Positions 33,275 to 43,545 of a stretch of 64,000 nucleotides of DNA are shown here, piece after piece. Origin of the DNA: Oceanobacillus massiliensis str. N'diop (lineage in GTDB: Bacteria > Bacillota > Bacilli > Bacillales > Amphibacillaceae). Under the pieces are notes generated by a model that did not search any database, was not told the origin of the DNA, and worked only from the letters and a program-made list of their open reading frames with translations. Numbering within the stretch: the stretch's first letter is position 1; every line of letters starts with the position of its first letter. The position numbers and the translations under genes were made by a program. The stretch lies in contig NZ_HE610981.1 in assembly GCF_000285495.1 (NCBI RefSeq), positions 38,087 to 102,086 on the forward strand. The letters run 5' to 3'.

Positions 33275-33301
33275 GTTATACCCTGAGCAGCTAAATGTCA
33301 A
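33275..33301 (-). promoter_or_regulatory. Candidate promoter for rplM-rpsI
   Basis: Minus-strand TTGACA (33301-33296) and TATAAC (33280-33275) are separated by only 15 bp, short of the ideal 17. They lie in the 184-bp gap between truA and rplM, giving a leader of about 115 nt. Both hexamers are otherwise good. Confidence 0.5.
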
Positions 33302-33341
33302 GGGTTCGGGCCATTTATTTAAGAAAATAACCTTATATTTT

Positions 33342-34091
33342 CTAGTCGGCTTCATATTTTACATTCCATAGGTACAAACCTTGCGGAGAGATGGTTTTTC
33401 CTGCCAGCTGACGGTCCTTTTTTGCCAGCAGGTCGATAATATCGGTTGGCTTTCTGCGTCCCTGGCCAACATCCAGCAGCACGCTTACCATAATACGGAC
33501 CATATTGTATAAAAAGCCGCTCCCACGGAAAATAAATTCGACCTCATTCCCCTGCTTTTTACAGGATGCATGAAAAAGCGTGCGTATTTTTTCACCTTTA
33601 ATGGTCGATTTTGCCGAGGAAAACGTCGTGAAATCATGCGTACCTTCCAAATACCGGCATGCTTCTAGCATTTTATCGATATCCAATTGGTAGGGAAAAT
33701 AAAAGGAATAATTTCTTTTGAAGATATCCGGTTCCTCAGCATTCCATACATAGTAGTGATATTCTTTTTCCTTTACACTGTATCTTGCATGGAATTCATC
33801 CGATACCTTGGTAACTTCCTGAATATATATGTCATCGGGCAAAAGTGTATTCAATGCCCTTTTCCAGTTCTTTTCGGGAATATCGAAGGGGGAATCGAAG
33901 TGAATAACTTGTCCGATAGCATGTACGCCTGTATCCGTGCGTCCCGAAGCTTGCAGACGTATTTCTGCCCCTTTATGCATCTCCTTCAAAACACTCTCCA
34001 GAACACCCTGTACGGTCCTATTTTGGGGTTGCACCTGGAAGCCGGAGAATTCAGAGCCGTCATATTTAATCTTACACTTAATCCTAGCCAT
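33342..34091 (-). CDS. truA: tRNA pseudouridine38-40 synthase
   Basis: 249 residues. TruA isomerises uridines 38-40 in the anticodon stem. The catalytic aspartate lies in the QASGRTDTGVHA motif, and GSGFLYNMVRIMVSVLLDVG is the conserved C-terminal helix. ATG 34091 (MARIKCKIKYDGS) has AAAGG ten bases upstream; a TTG three codons earlier is less likely. It is 17 bp downstream of ecfT, the standard Bacillaceae order. Confidence 0.98.
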   Translation of the reverse strand: MARIKCKIKYDGSEFSGFQVQPQNRTVQGVLESVLKEMHKGAEIRLQASGRTDTGVHAIGQVIHFDSPFDIPEKNWKRALNTLLPDDIYIQEVTKVSDEFHARYSVKEKEYHYYVWNAEEPDIFKRNYSFYFPYQLDIDKMLEACRYLEGTHDFTTFSSAKSTIKGEKIRTLFHASCKKQGNEVEFIFRGSGFLYNMVRIMVSVLLDVGQGRRKPTDIIDLLAKKDRQLAGKTISPQGLYLWNVKYEAD

Positions 34092-34108
34092 TGTCTTCAA
34101 GCCTTTCT

Positions 34109-34912
34109 TTAGCCATACGACCTTAAAATGAGCAATCCTGCAATCACGACAGCAAAGAATATAAAAATAAGGATATCACGCATCTCTATCTTTAATTCAC
34201 GAAGTTTCGTGCGACCTTCACCGCCCTGATAGCCTCTCGCTTCCATTGCCATCGCCAGTTCCTCAGCGCGTTTAAAAGCGCTCACGAATAAGGGCACAAG
34301 CAGAGGTACTACCGCTTTGATTCTCTCCTTGATTGGTCCGGTCTTAAAATCAACACCCCTGGAAGCCTGCGCTCTGGATATCTTATCTGTTTCCTGCATC
34401 AGTGTCGGAATAAACCGCAAAGAAATTGACATCATTAAGGCCAGTTCGTGCACGGGGAACTTCAATCTTTTCAAACCTCGAAGCATATCTTCTATTGCAT
34501 CTGTAATCTCAATTGGCGTTGTTGTCAGCGTCAACAGGGAGGTAATCAGAATCAACAGGAAAAAACGGACAGAGATTGCTAGTCCCTGGATAACTCCGCC
34601 AGAATAAACTTCAAAAATTCCATATTCAAAGATGACCGTGCCTTCTTTTGTTACAAATAAGTGCAGTATAAACGTAAATACGATTAGAAACCAGACCGGC
34701 ATCAGCCCTTTTGCGATAAAGCGAATAGGCACCCTGGAGGTTAACACGCTTATGAGGGCAAATACGGTTAATATGCCGTAGCTCGCAACATTATTTGCCA
34801 AGAATACTATGAAAACGAAGAAAAAGATAATCGTAATCTTGGTCCTCGGATCCAAACGGTGCACTAATGAATTGCCGGGAACGTATTGGCCTATAATAAG
34901 AGAATTGTTCAT
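34109..34912 (-). CDS. ecfT: ECF transporter transmembrane component EcfT
   Basis: 267 residues with about five helices. EcfT couples the two ATPases to interchangeable substrate-binding S components for vitamins and metals. The two coupling motifs are seen as [10 protein letters not shown] and [10 protein letters not shown], near residues 183-225. The start overlaps the end of ecfA2 by four bases (ATGA), so translation is coupled. No S component is encoded here, as usual for group II ECF systems. Confidence 0.97.
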   Translation of the reverse strand: MNNSLIIGQYVPGNSLVHRLDPRTKITIIFFFVFIVFLANNVASYGILTVFALISVLTSRVPIRFIAKGLMPVWFLIVFTFILHLFVTKEGTVIFEYGIFEVYSGGVIQGLAISVRFFLLILITSLLTLTTTPIEITDAIEDMLRGLKRLKFPVHELALMMSISLRFIPTLMQETDKISRAQASRGVDFKTGPIKERIKAVVPLLVPLFVSAFKRAEELAMAMEARGYQGGEGRTKLRELKIEMRDILIFIFFAVVIAGLLILRSYG

Positions 34913-35778
34913 CTTGATTCAGCTCCTTCAATCATTCGCTGAATCGCCTTTGCAACTTCCTCGACGGATTGCCCTTGGAATGGAATTGCCTGTCCAAACT
35001 TCTCATCGAACTCATTTAGAAACTGCACGATTTCCGGAACATCAAGCTGCACTTTCTGGAGCGCTTCCTTCTGGGTAAATACTTCTTCTGGTCTGCCTTC
35101 CATGTACTTTGTCCCTTTATTTAAAATTAGGACATGATCTGCATATTTCAGTGCGTCTTCCATGCTATGGGTAACCAGGACCGTTGTTAGATCCTGCTCT
35201 TGGTGCAGCTTATAAAACATTTCCATGATTTCCTTCTGTCCTCTTGGATCAAGGCCGGCTGTCGGTTCATCAAGTACAAGTACATCAGGCTTTACAGCCA
35301 AGACACCTGCAATAGCAACCCGACGCATCTGACCTCCGCTCAAATCAAATGGTGATCGTTGTAAAATGTCTTCCTGAAGTCCGACCGCAGGGATAATTTC
35401 CTTGATTCGCTTTTGGATTTCCGCTTCCATTACACCAAAATTTTGTGGACCAAATGCAATATCCTTTTCAACCGTTTCTTCAAACAGCTGGTGCTCTGGG
35501 TATTGAAAAACGACACCGACACGGCTTCGCAGCTTCTTCATATCCTTTGGTTTATCCGCTTTGGACAATCGATAGTCACCAATCGAAACCTCCCCTTCAG
35601 TAGGGACGGATAGCCCATTCAAATGCTGGATAAGTGTCGATTTCCCAGATCCTGTATGACCGACAATTGCCACAAAGGATCCTGAGGCAATATCAAAGGA
35701 AAGATTATCGATTGCCTTATGTGCAAATGGCGTATTCTGTTGATAAATATAGGTTACGTTCTTGAATGTAATGTCCAT
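34909..35778 (-). CDS. ecfA2: ECF transporter ATPase EcfA2
   Basis: 289 residues. ABC ATPase motifs are complete: Walker [14 protein letters not shown]-loop [10 protein letters not shown], signature [12 protein letters not shown], Walker [13 protein letters not shown], and switch histidine TVLVTHSM. The C-terminal extension is typical for the A2 subunit (also called CbiO2). It overlaps the end of ecfA1 by 25 bp and works as a heterodimer with it. Confidence 0.97.
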   Translation of the reverse strand: MDITFKNVTYIYQQNTPFAHKAIDNLSFDIASGSFVAIVGHTGSGKSTLIQHLNGLSVPTEGEVSIGDYRLSKADKPKDMKKLRSRVGVVFQYPEHQLFEETVEKDIAFGPQNFGVMEAEIQKRIKEIIPAVGLQEDILQRSPFDLSGGQMRRVAIAGVLAVKPDVLVLDEPTAGLDPRGQKEIMEMFYKLHQEQDLTTVLVTHSMEDALKYADHVLILNKGTKYMEGRPEEVFTQKEALQKVQLDVPEIVQFLNEFDEKFGQAIPFQGQSVEEVAKAIQRMIEGAESR

Positions 35779-36593
35779 AAGCCCTCCAGCAACTCTTCAT
35801 GATCTAATGGTTCCATCTCGATTGCAACTCCAGCCTGTTTCAATTCATCAGCCAGAATAGCTACGAAAGGAACATCAAGGCCGATTTTACGCAATTCATC
35901 CTTTTGAGTAAAAATCCCCCTTGGTGTGGCTTCCTTCCAGATCTCACCCCTGTTCATGACGATAACCCTGTCAGCCTGAACTACTTCCTGCAGATCATGG
36001 GTTATCGTGATAAGAGAAACTCCATGGTCGTCCTGGATAGAGGCAACCGTATCCATAATCTCTTTTCGTCCGCTCGGATCCAGCATCGCAGTTGCTTCAT
36101 CCAAAATCAGAACCTTAGGGGAAATAGCCAGTACACTGGCAATTGCCACGCGCTGCTTCTGACCTCCAGATAAGCGATGGGGTTCTGTTAGCAAGTAATC
36201 CTGCATGCGAACAGCCGTTAAGGTCTCTGTTATCCTCTTTTTCATATCTTCTCTTGGCACACCGCGGTTTTCCATTCCAAACGCAACATCATCCTGTACA
36301 GTTGCACCTACAAACTGATTATCCGGATTCTGAAAAACCATGCCGACTTCTTTACGGATATTCCAAATAGATTCTTCGTTTACAAGCTGACCATCTATGA
36401 GAATCTCACCTTCTTGGGGAAACAGCAGCCCGTTTACCAATTTTGCTATCGTAGACTTTCCGGAACCGTTATGGCCAATAATAGCTACCCACTCATCCTC
36501 ATATATGTCAAATGAACAATTCTTTAATACCCAGGGGGCCTCTTCTCCGTACCGAAACGATACATTTCTAAACTCGATTATTTTCTTCCTCAT
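35754..36593 (-). CDS. ecfA1: ECF transporter ATPase EcfA1
   Basis: 279 residues. Walker [15 protein letters not shown]-loop [14 protein letters not shown], signature [11 protein letters not shown], Walker [13 protein letters not shown] (Glu-Ala rather than Glu-Pro), and H-loop TITHDL are all present. The start is ATG 36593 ([10 protein letters not shown]), with GGAGGG six bases upstream; a longer TTG reading lacks a ribosome site. It opens the ecfA1-ecfA2-ecfT-truA unit. Because rplQ has its own terminator and 950 bp of repeats intervene, this unit probably has a separate promoter, perhaps the TATAAT at 36632-36627. Confidence 0.97.
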   Translation of the reverse strand: MRKKIIEFRNVSFRYGEEAPWVLKNCSFDIYEDEWVAIIGHNGSGKSTIAKLVNGLLFPQEGEILIDGQLVNEESIWNIRKEVGMVFQNPDNQFVGATVQDDVAFGMENRGVPREDMKKRITETLTAVRMQDYLLTEPHRLSGGQKQRVAIASVLAISPKVLILDEATAMLDPSGRKEIMDTVASIQDDHGVSLITITHDLQEVVQADRVIVMNRGEIWKEATPRGIFTQKDELRKIGLDVPFVAILADELKQAGVAIEMEPLDHEELLEGLWTLHSRT

Positions 36594-36744
36594 ACAGAAC
36601 CCTCCTCTACTCAACTATACCCGGGAATTATATATGTATTTCAAACATCAACTGACTCGACTGGATTAGCAAGTAAGTTCAACTAAAGGCACTTCACCTG
36701 ATGAAGCAATCAAACCACCTCACGCCCTGTGAAGCACAGCCCAA

Positions 36745-36823
36745 ACGAAGCTAAACGCACATCTTCGCTTTGCTTTGGCTAGCTATGATGTGCAGCGTCT
36801 ATTGTGGCTTCCTTCTTCCCCGG
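36745..36823. repeat. Partial bcr1-like repeat left of the tandem array
   Basis: GCTAAACGCACATCTTCGCT and, 30 bases on, GATGTGCAGCGTCTATTGTGG match the end and start of the 151-bp units at 37195-37647, with some divergence. It stops at CTTCCTTCTTCC, where the 20-bp tandem array begins. The array therefore appears inserted in, or grown from, a bcr1-like unit. Confidence 0.65.
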
Positions 36824-37163
36824 TTATTCCGCGGTTCTCGCGATTTTTCCGCGGTTCCAGCGGTTATTCCGCGCTTTCACTATTTATTCCGCGGTTCTGG
36901 CGATTATTCCGCGCTTTCCCGGATTATTCCGCGATTCTCCGGTTTTTTCCGCGGTTCTGACGATTATTCCGCGATTCCCCTGGTTTTTCCGCGGTTCCAG
37001 CGGTTATTCCGCGTTTTCGCTGGTTATTCCGCGATTCTGGCGGTTATTCCGCGATTCCCCTGATTTTTCCGCGGTTCTAGCGGTTATTCCGCGGCTCCGC
37101 TGGTTTTCCCGCGAATCCAGCACTTTTTCCGCGGCTCCGCTGTTTATTCCGCGCTCCATCCGC
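36824..37163. repeat. Tandem array of 17 units, period exactly 20 bp
   Basis: Every 20 bases from 36824 to 37144 there is TTATTCCGCG or TTTTTCCGCG, except the unit at 37104, which starts TTTTCCCGCG. The TTCCGCG core is nearly invariant. The remaining ten positions vary within a pattern close to GTTCNNGCGG. No unit has a length change. It lies between ecfA1 and rplQ. All three plus-strand frames stay open only because the repeat lacks stop codons. Each unit has GCGG and neighbours have CCGC, so an RNA copy could fold into short hairpins. Function unknown. Confidence 0.95.
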
Positions 37164-37194
37164 CCCTACCTGCACATCTCCGCTTTTCTTTCTG

Positions 37195-37647
37195 TCTATT
37201 TCCAATGTGCAGCGTCTATTGTGCTTCCTTCTCCTCCGGTCGATAAGTCAACATCGAATCGCTACGCTCTTTGTGTTTCCTTTATCTTACTTCGGCTCAG
37301 TCCAGCCCATACGACGCTAAACGCACATCTCCGCTTTTCTTTCTGTCTATTTCCAATGTGCAGCGTCTATTGTGCTTCCTTCTCCTCAGGTCGATAAGTC
37401 AACATCGAATCGCTACGCTCTTCGTGTTTCCTTTATCTTACTTCGGCTCAGTCCAGCCCATACGACGCTAAACGCACATTACCACTTTTCTTTTTGTCTA
37501 GCTCCAATGTGCAGCGTCTATTGTGCTTCCTTCTCCTCCGGTCGATAAGTCAACATCGAATCGCTACGCTCTTCGTGTTTCCTTTATCTTACTTCGGCTC
37601 AGTCCAGCCCATACAACGCTAAACGCACATTACCACTTTTCTTTCTA
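37195..37647. repeat. Three tandem 151-bp bcr1-like repeats
   Basis: Units 37195-37345, 37346-37496 and 37497-37647 are nearly identical. Each starts TCTATTTCC or TCTAGCTCC and ends CGCACAT, a short CGC/CAC segment and CTTTTCTTTCT. Within a unit the end (ACGCT-AAAC-GCACAT) pairs with the start of the next (ATGTGC-AGCGT), a hairpin with a four-base bulge. The TCTAGCTCCA... CTTTTCTT borders resemble the bcr1-type dispersed repeats of Bacillaceae intergenic DNA (similarity by memory). No gene is present in 36594-37712. Confidence 0.9.
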
Positions 37648-37648
37648 C

Positions 37649-37697
37649 AAAAAAAGGGCTTGGATTAACCTCGTGAGAGAGATTGAGTCCTGCCCTT
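37649..37697 (-). terminator. Terminator after rplQ
   Basis: On the minus strand AAGGGC, with a weaker inner GGA/TCC pairing, pairs with GCCCTT and is followed by seven T. It begins 16 bp after the rplQ stop and ends the alpha operon before the repeat array. Confidence 0.75.
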
Positions 37698-37712
37698 GCC
37701 GCATGTGGTTGA

Positions 37713-38066
37713 TTAAACCAATTCAATGATTGCCATTTTTGCTCCATCACCTTGGCGTTCACCTAGTTTAAGAACACGTGTATATCCACCTTGTCGTTCT
37801 TCGTAGCGCTTAGCAACATCATCAAAAAGTTTTTGAAGAACATTGTTTTCTTCATCTGCTTCTTTGTTGTATAAGAATGATGCAGCTTGACGACGGGCGT
37901 GAAGATCACCACGTTTTCCAAGTGTAATCATTTTTTCCACTATAGATTTAAGCTCTTTCGCTTTTGCTTCTGTTGTTTCAATCCGTTCATGAATAATTAA
38001 ATCAGATGCAAGGTTGCGAAGTAGTGCCATACGATTGTCTGTTGTACGTCCTAACTTTCTAGCCAC
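37713..38066 (-). CDS. rplQ: 50S ribosomal protein L17
   Basis: 117 residues, starting [20 protein letters not shown] and ending [10 protein letters not shown]. Length matches the short Firmicutes form. It is 45 bp downstream of rpoA, the usual last gene of the alpha operon. A terminator follows. Confidence 0.99.
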   Translation of the reverse strand: MARKLGRTTDNRMALLRNLASDLIIHERIETTEAKAKELKSIVEKMITLGKRGDLHARRQAASFLYNKEADEENNVLQKLFDDVAKRYEERQGGYTRVLKLGERQGDGAKMAIIELV

Positions 38067-38111
38067 GGACTATCCCTCCCTTTTCGGAAACTTTAAAGGT
38101 GACTGTGTAAA

Positions 38112-39056
38112 TCAGTCATCATCGCGTAAACCTAATCCTAGGTCTACTAATTTCACTTTTACTTCTTCTAAAGATTTACGGCCTAAATTACGTACTTTCA
38201 TCATATCTTCTTCAGACTTGTTAGCAAGCTCCTGAACAGTATTGATTCCAGCGCGTTTTAAGCAGTTGTATGATCTAACAGATAAATCAAGTTCTTCGAT
38301 TGTCATTTCCATGACTTTCTCTTTTTGATCTTCTTCTTTTTCGACCATGATTTCAGCATTTTGTGCTTCATCTGTTAAACCTACAAATATATTAAAATGT
38401 TCGGTAATAATCTTAGCGCCTAAAGAAACAGCTTCTTCAGGACGAATACTACCATCCGTTGTTACATCCAAAGTTAACTTGTCATAGTTTGCCACTTGAC
38501 CTACGCGTGTATTTTCCACTTGATAAGTAACCCGTGAAACTGGTGTGAAAATGGAATCAATCGGAATGACACCGATTGGTTGTTCTTCACTTTTGTTCTC
38601 TTCAGCCTGACGATAGCCGCGGCCACGCTCAGCTGTCAATTTCATATGCAAGTTGCCTTTACTGTTCAACGTCGCAATGTGCAGATCCGGGTTCATTACT
38701 TCTACGTCACTGTCATAAGTCAGATCTGCAGCCGTAACTTTTCCATCACCTTGTACATCTATTTCCAATGTTTTTGGCTCATCGGAATAGATTTTAAGAG
38801 CGAGTTTTTTCAAGTTCAAAATTATGGTGGTTACATCTTCAACAACACCATCAATCGTTGAGAATTCATGCAGTGCCCCGTCAATTTGAACTGTTGTAAC
38901 AGCAGCACCTGGAAGTGAGGATAATAAGATACGACGCAAGGAGTTTCCAAGAGTGGCACCATATCCACGTTCAAGCGGTTCAACCACGAATTTTCCAAAT
39001 GTAGCATCATCGCTGATTTCAAGCGTTTCAATCTTTGGCTTTTCTATTTCGATCAT
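38112..39056 (-). CDS. rpoA: RNA polymerase alpha subunit
   Basis: 314 residues. The N-terminal domain (about 1-230) forms the assembly dimer, with the [18 protein letters not shown] signature. An acidic linker ([11 protein letters not shown]) joins it to the C-terminal domain ([19 protein letters not shown] and [13 protein letters not shown]), which contacts UP elements and activators. A 200-bp gap with its own promoter separates it from rpsK. It is translated from ATG 39056 after AAAGGAGG. Confidence 0.99.
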   Translation of the reverse strand: MIEIEKPKIETLEISDDATFGKFVVEPLERGYGATLGNSLRRILLSSLPGAAVTTVQIDGALHEFSTIDGVVEDVTTIILNLKKLALKIYSDEPKTLEIDVQGDGKVTAADLTYDSDVEVMNPDLHIATLNSKGNLHMKLTAERGRGYRQAEENKSEEQPIGVIPIDSIFTPVSRVTYQVENTRVGQVANYDKLTLDVTTDGSIRPEEAVSLGAKIITEHFNIFVGLTDEAQNAEIMVEKEEDQKEKVMEMTIEELDLSVRSYNCLKRAGINTVQELANKSEEDMMKVRNLGRKSLEEVKVKLVDLGLGLRDDD

Positions 39057-39090
39057 TCAATAAAACCCTCCTTTAAAACGTCGAAACCCC

Positions 39091-39111
39091 GGCTAGACAC
39101 CATGTCTAACC
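39091..39111 (-). other. Hairpin in the rpoA leader
   Basis: GGTTAGACA and TGTCTAGCC are separated by three bases on the minus strand: a nine-pair stem with one G-U. It ends about 35 bases before the rpoA start codon and close to the ribosome site. It could stabilise the mRNA or be a regulatory or processing site. Confidence 0.6.
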
Positions 39112-39211
39112 GAAATTCCTCAATTAAGGCAGTTGGCGTTTCTGCGCTACCTGTATTTCTTTCGTACGATTCTGTCTTGGATGCTGTTATACTGTTGCTA
39201 TATTTTTAGCT

Positions 39212-39240
39212 ATCATAACCCATTATAGACAGGGTGACAA
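39212..39240 (-). promoter_or_regulatory. Internal promoter for rpoA-rplQ
   Basis: TTGTCA (39240-39235), a 17-bp spacer and TATGAT (39217-39212) on the minus strand, within the 200-bp rpsK-rpoA gap. Both boxes are five of six. This would let rpoA be expressed apart from the ribosomal genes upstream. Confidence 0.7.
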
Positions 39241-39256
39241 ATTCTATACGGTATAA

Positions 39257-39646
39257 TTAAACTCGACGACGTTTTGGTGGGCGACAACCATTGTGAGGAA
39301 CTGGTGTTACATCAACAATTGCTGTAACTTCCAAACCTGCTGCTTGTAGTGAACGAATAGCTGCTTCACGACCAGCGCCAGGGCCTTTAACTGTTACTTC
39401 CAATGTTTTCATGCCGTTTTCGATTGCTGTTTTAGCTGCAGATTCAGCTGCCATCTGTGCAGCAAACGGAGTAGATTTACGAGAACCTTTGAAGCCTAAC
39501 GCTCCTGCTGAACTCCATCCAACAGAATTACCGCTTGTATCTGTAATTGTAACAATTGTATTGTTAAATGTAGAACGGATATGTGCTATACCTGAGTCAA
39601 TATTCTTTTTCACACGACGTTTACGTGTATTTTGTTTACGTGCCAT
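39257..39646 (-). CDS. rpsK: 30S ribosomal protein S11
   Basis: 129 residues, starting [20 protein letters not shown]. The central [16 protein letters not shown] and C-terminal [18 protein letters not shown] motifs are intact. It lies 21 bp after rpsM, the invariant alpha-operon order. Confidence 0.99.
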   Translation of the reverse strand: MARKQNTRKRRVKKNIDSGIAHIRSTFNNTIVTITDTSGNSVGWSSAGALGFKGSRKSTPFAAQMAAESAAKTAIENGMKTLEVTVKGPGAGREAAIRSLQAAGLEVTAIVDVTPVPHNGCRPPKRRRV

Positions 39647-39667
39647 TGATTAGCTTACCTCCTTACA

Positions 39668-40033
39668 TTACTTTTTCTTATTAGCCATTGTCTTACGTGG
39701 GCCTTTACGAGTACGTGAATTGTTTTTGGTTTTCTGTCCGCGAACCGGCAAACCTCGACGGTGACGAAGACCTCTGTAAGATCCGATTTCAATCAGACGT
39801 TTGATGTTAAGTGATACTTCACGGCGAAGGTCACCTTCAGTAGTATACACATCAAGCGCTTGACGGATTTTACCTAATTCTTCTTCCGTTAAATCTCGTA
39901 CACGAGTGTCTTCAGAAACGCCTGCTTCTTTGAGGACTTTCTGTGCGGTAACTTTTCCAATTCCATAAATATATGTCAATGAAATAACTACACGTTTATC
40001 ACGTGGAATATCAATACCTGCAATACGTGCCAT
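39668..40033 (-). CDS. rpsM: 30S ribosomal protein S13
   Basis: 121 residues, starting [20 protein letters not shown]. The helix-two-turn-helix near [19 protein letters not shown] and the basic tail [17 protein letters not shown] are intact; the tail touches P-site tRNA. It follows rpmJ closely. Confidence 0.99.
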   Translation of the reverse strand: MARIAGIDIPRDKRVVISLTYIYGIGKVTAQKVLKEAGVSEDTRVRDLTEEELGKIRQALDVYTTEGDLRREVSLNIKRLIEIGSYRGLRHRRGLPVRGQKTKNNSRTRKGPRKTMANKKK

Positions 40034-40056
40034 AGAACGTTAGCACCTCCTGTTTT

Positions 40057-40185
<129 letters not shown>

Positions 40186-40201
40186 TTATATCGGAGCTCG
40201 T

Positions 40202-40420
40202 TTATTTATAACGGTACGTAATTCGCCCTCTGGTTAAATCATACGGAGAAAGTTCAACCGTCACCTTATCACCAGGTAAGATACGGATAAAGTGCATACG
40301 GATTTTACCAGATACATGCGCTAAGACCGTATGGCCATTTTCAAGCTCGACTTTAAACATCGCATTTGGCAGTGTATCCGTTACGGTACCTTCTACTTCA
40401 ATTACATCATCTTTCGCCAT
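40202..40420 (-). CDS. infA: Translation initiation factor IF-1
   Basis: 72 residues, starting [20 protein letters not shown] and ending [11 protein letters not shown]: the single OB-fold domain that occupies the ribosomal A site during initiation. It overlaps the end of the KOW gene by 14 bp, implying coupled translation. Confidence 0.99.
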   Translation of the reverse strand: MAKDDVIEVEGTVTDTLPNAMFKVELENGHTVLAHVSGKIRMHFIRILPGDKVTVELSPYDLTRGRITYRYK

Positions 40421-40733
40421 CGTGTTGATCTCCCTTCTTCAAATCAGTGTCAACCTCACCCATAAATTTAGTTATGGCAAATCGTAATTTCCCATTTGTG
40501 ACACGACCAGTTTCTAGAAGGCTGTTTTGGACTTCCGGGGAAACATAATCCATTATCTCAATATGATGCAGATTCTTCTTCTTTGGTCGATCGTATTTGC
40601 GCTTTTCCCCGTCGGCCAGCAGGACAAATCGATCATCTACAATCGCAATGACAATTGCATATTGACCTGCTTCTCGTCCTCGCTTAATACGAACAATCTG
40701 ACCCTTCATTGGAATCGAATCATCTTCGTACAA
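40407..40733 (-). CDS. KOW-domain RNA-binding protein (L14e-like)
   Basis: 108 residues. Residues 8-55 form a KOW motif ([20 protein letters not shown] and [17 protein letters not shown]). It corresponds to the small L14e/YbzG-type protein found between map and infA in Bacillus. The TTG start at 40733 gives the N-terminal length usual in the family, with GGTGAG nearby; an ATG at 40709 is the alternative. Its role is presumed to be in ribosome or mRNA binding. It is the first gene after the site where map would be expected. Confidence 0.88.
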   Translation of the reverse strand: MYEDDSIPMKGQIVRIKRGREAGQYAIVIAIVDDRFVLLADGEKRKYDRPKKKNLHHIEIMDYVSPEVQNSLLETGRVTNGKLRFAITKFMGEVDTDLKKGDQHDGER

Positions 40734-40853
40734 CAGCGCTCACCATCACTTAGGCTATAGTTTATATTATCACAGAAAATAGAGTAACTATTTTTCCCCT
40801 GCGTCACTTTATATAAAGTAATACATGTATTTTCCTGTTAACTTACGTCATTT

Positions 40854-40859
40854 ATTATA
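40854..40859 (-). promoter_or_regulatory. Extended -10 promoter in the adk-KOW gap
   Basis: TGGTATAAT on the minus strand is an extended -10 box. No good -35 is found 17 bp upstream. It lies in the 174-bp gap between adk and the KOW gene. Because map is absent and the gap is non-coding, a promoter here would give the KOW-infA-rpmJ-rpsM-rpsK genes separate expression. Confidence 0.5.
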
Positions 40860-40907
40860 CCATCTAGAGCAGGAATTGCATCTAATCTGATTAAAACAAT
40901 AAACGAC

Positions 40908-41585
<678 letters not shown>

Positions 41586-42878
41586 TTACTTAATAAATCC
41601 TTTGTAGTGACGCTTCACTAACTGACTCTCGAGTTGCTTCATTGTTTGTAATGCTACCCCTACAACGATTAGTAAACTTGTGCCACCGATTTGTACTGCT
41701 GTTGGCAGATTAGCAAGACTACCTAAGATCATAGGCAAGACAGCAACTGCAGCTAAAAAGATTGCACCTACAAATGTCAGACGATATAAAACACGAGTCA
41801 GATACTGCTCTGTATTATGACCAGGACGAATACCTGGGATATATCCACCTTGTTTTTGTAAGTTTTCAGCCATCTGCTCAGGATTAACTTGAACAAATGT
41901 ATAGAAATACGTGAATGCAATGATCAAAGCTACATAAATTACCATACCAACTGGTTGTGTATAGTCAAATGCATACGAGATTGTCGACGCAATCTGACTA
42001 CCTTCAAAGAAACCAGCAATCGTGGTTGGTGCAATCATAAAAGCAATCGCGAAGATTACCGGAATAACTCCTGAAGCATTCACTTTAATAGGTAAATGCG
42101 TTGATTGACCACCTACCGGAGAACGATTAACAAGTTTTTTTGCATATTGGATTGGAATTTTCCGTAATGCCTGGTTTACAAATATAACTCCAACGATTAC
42201 AGCTATAGCAACCAATGCTATCAGTAGAACAATGATAATGTTAATGAATAGCTCATCACCAGGATTGACAAAATACTGGCTGTAAAGCTGACCAACACCA
42301 TTCGGTACTGCCGCAACGATACCGGCAAAGATCAATATTGAAATCCCGTTTCCGACACCATGTGCAGTAATCTGTTCACCAACCCACATCAAGAAAGCTG
42401 TACCAGCTGTTAATACAATGGCAATGATAAGAAATTTCATCACACCAGGATCCGTAATTAACATTCCACCTGCCATCGCATTGAAACCAACTGACATTGC
42501 TGTTGCTTGAATAAACGCAAGAACAATCGTTCCATAGCGAGTAACCTGCGCGATTTTTTTACGACCCATCTCACCTTGCTTCTTCCACTCGGTGAATTTC
42601 GGTACAACATCCATCTGCAATAACTGCATGATTATGGACGCTGTAATGTATGGCATAATCCCCATAGCAAAAATGGAAAAGTTTTGAAGGGCTCCGCCAC
42701 CAAAGGTGTTAAGAAACCCAAATACATTCTGCTGGTTCATAAAATCGATTGCTGCTTTGTCAGTAAATGGCACAGGAATAAATGTGCCAAGACGGAACAC
42801 AATCAGCATTAATAATGTGAAAATGATTTTCCGTCTAATATCAGCCACGCGCATAAAATTGGAGATTGTACGAAACAT
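41586..42878 (-). CDS. secY: Protein translocase subunit SecY
   Basis: 430 residues and ten transmembrane helices: the channel of the Sec translocon. Conserved regions include FVDTGF-like plug sequence near the N-terminus (FGGGALQNFSIFAMGIMPYI), VNRSPVGGQSTHLPIKVNAS in the large cytoplasmic loop and GIRPGHNTEQYL in the C-terminal loop. The ATG overlaps the last base of rplO, so the genes are coupled. Confidence 0.99.
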   Translation of the reverse strand: MFRTISNFMRVADIRRKIIFTLLMLIVFRLGTFIPVPFTDKAAIDFMNQQNVFGFLNTFGGGALQNFSIFAMGIMPYITASIIMQLLQMDVVPKFTEWKKQGEMGRKKIAQVTRYGTIVLAFIQATAMSVGFNAMAGGMLITDPGVMKFLIIAIVLTAGTAFLMWVGEQITAHGVGNGISILIFAGIVAAVPNGVGQLYSQYFVNPGDELFINIIIVLLIALVAIAVIVGVIFVNQALRKIPIQYAKKLVNRSPVGGQSTHLPIKVNASGVIPVIFAIAFMIAPTTIAGFFEGSQIASTISYAFDYTQPVGMVIYVALIIAFTYFYTFVQVNPEQMAENLQKQGGYIPGIRPGHNTEQYLTRVLYRLTFVGAIFLAAVAVLPMILGSLANLPTAVQIGGTSLLIVVGVALQTMKQLESQLVKRHYKGFIK

Positions 42879-43318
42879 TAGATCACCTCGGTTTGACCGC
42901 CCGCTGCCTCAATAGCTTCTTTAGCAGAGCTTGAGAACTTGTGAGCTTTTACTGTTACTTTTTTCTCGATAGCACCTTTGCCAAGTATTTTAATACCGGC
43001 ATTAAGTTTGCTTACGACACCTTTTTCAAGTAATAGCTCTGGTGTAATTTCAGTGCCTTCTTCAAAGCGATTCAACGTATCTAAGTTTACGATTGAATAT
43101 TCTTTGCGATTGATGTTTGTAAATCCGCGTTTAGGTAAACGTTGGAATAAAGGCATTTGTCCACCTTCAAAGCCCGGACGAACACCACCGCCTGAACGTG
43201 CTTTTTGTCCCTTATGTCCACGGCCGGAAGTTTTTCCGTTACCTGAAGACGTTCCACGACCAACACGATTTCTCTCTTTACGAGTTCCTTCTGCTGCCTT
43301 CAATTCATGAAGTTTCAT
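42878..43318 (-). CDS. rplO: 50S ribosomal protein L15
   Basis: 146 residues, starting [20 protein letters not shown] with the glycine/arginine-rich [20 protein letters not shown] segment that threads into 23S rRNA. The C-terminal globular domain is complete. It is followed at once by secY. Confidence 0.99.
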   Translation of the reverse strand: MKLHELKAAEGTRKERNRVGRGTSSGNGKTSGRGHKGQKARSGGGVRPGFEGGQMPLFQRLPKRGFTNINRKEYSIVNLDTLNRFEEGTEITPELLLEKGVVSKLNAGIKILGKGAIEKKVTVKAHKFSSSAKEAIEAAGGQTEVI

Positions 43319-43349
43319 GCGAGCACCTCCTCTTTACGCTAATTTATAT

Positions 43350-43532
43350 TTAAACTTCTTTAACTGTCAATAAGTGGGACACTCTATTTACCATACCACG
43401 AACGGCAGGAGTATCTTCACGTACAACGGATTGACGAATTTTCTTTAACCCTAATGCTTCAACAGTATTTTTTTGTACTGCTGTTCCACCAATGACACTG
43501 CGTGTGAGGGTTATTTCTAATTTTTTAGACAT
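43350..43532 (-). CDS. rpmD: 50S ribosomal protein L30
   Basis: 60 residues, the usual bacterial length: [20 protein letters not shown] at the start, [13 protein letters not shown] at the end. It contains a seven-T run that is read in frame, which is relevant to the frameshift pattern elsewhere. Between rpsE and rplO. Confidence 0.99.
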   Translation of the reverse strand: MSKKLEITLTRSVIGGTAVQKNTVEALGLKKIRQSVVREDTPAVRGMVNRVSHLLTVKEV

Positions 43533-43545
43533 AGTGTTTCCCTCC

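Noticed and set aside
33158-33341. L13 leader autoregulatory RNA upstream of rplM
   Set aside because: The position is right, but I could not draw a convincing structure by eye. A covariance-model search would decide.
36824-37163. CRISPR array
   Set aside because: Units are 20 bp with no separation into constant repeat and unique spacer, and no cas genes are in the window.
36770-37397. Long overlapping plus-strand open frames translating into repeated Pro-Arg-Phe/Phe-Arg-Gly-Ser peptides
   Set aside because: They exist in all three frames only because the 20-bp and 151-bp repeats lack stop codons. There is no ribosome site and the period of 20 is not a multiple of three.
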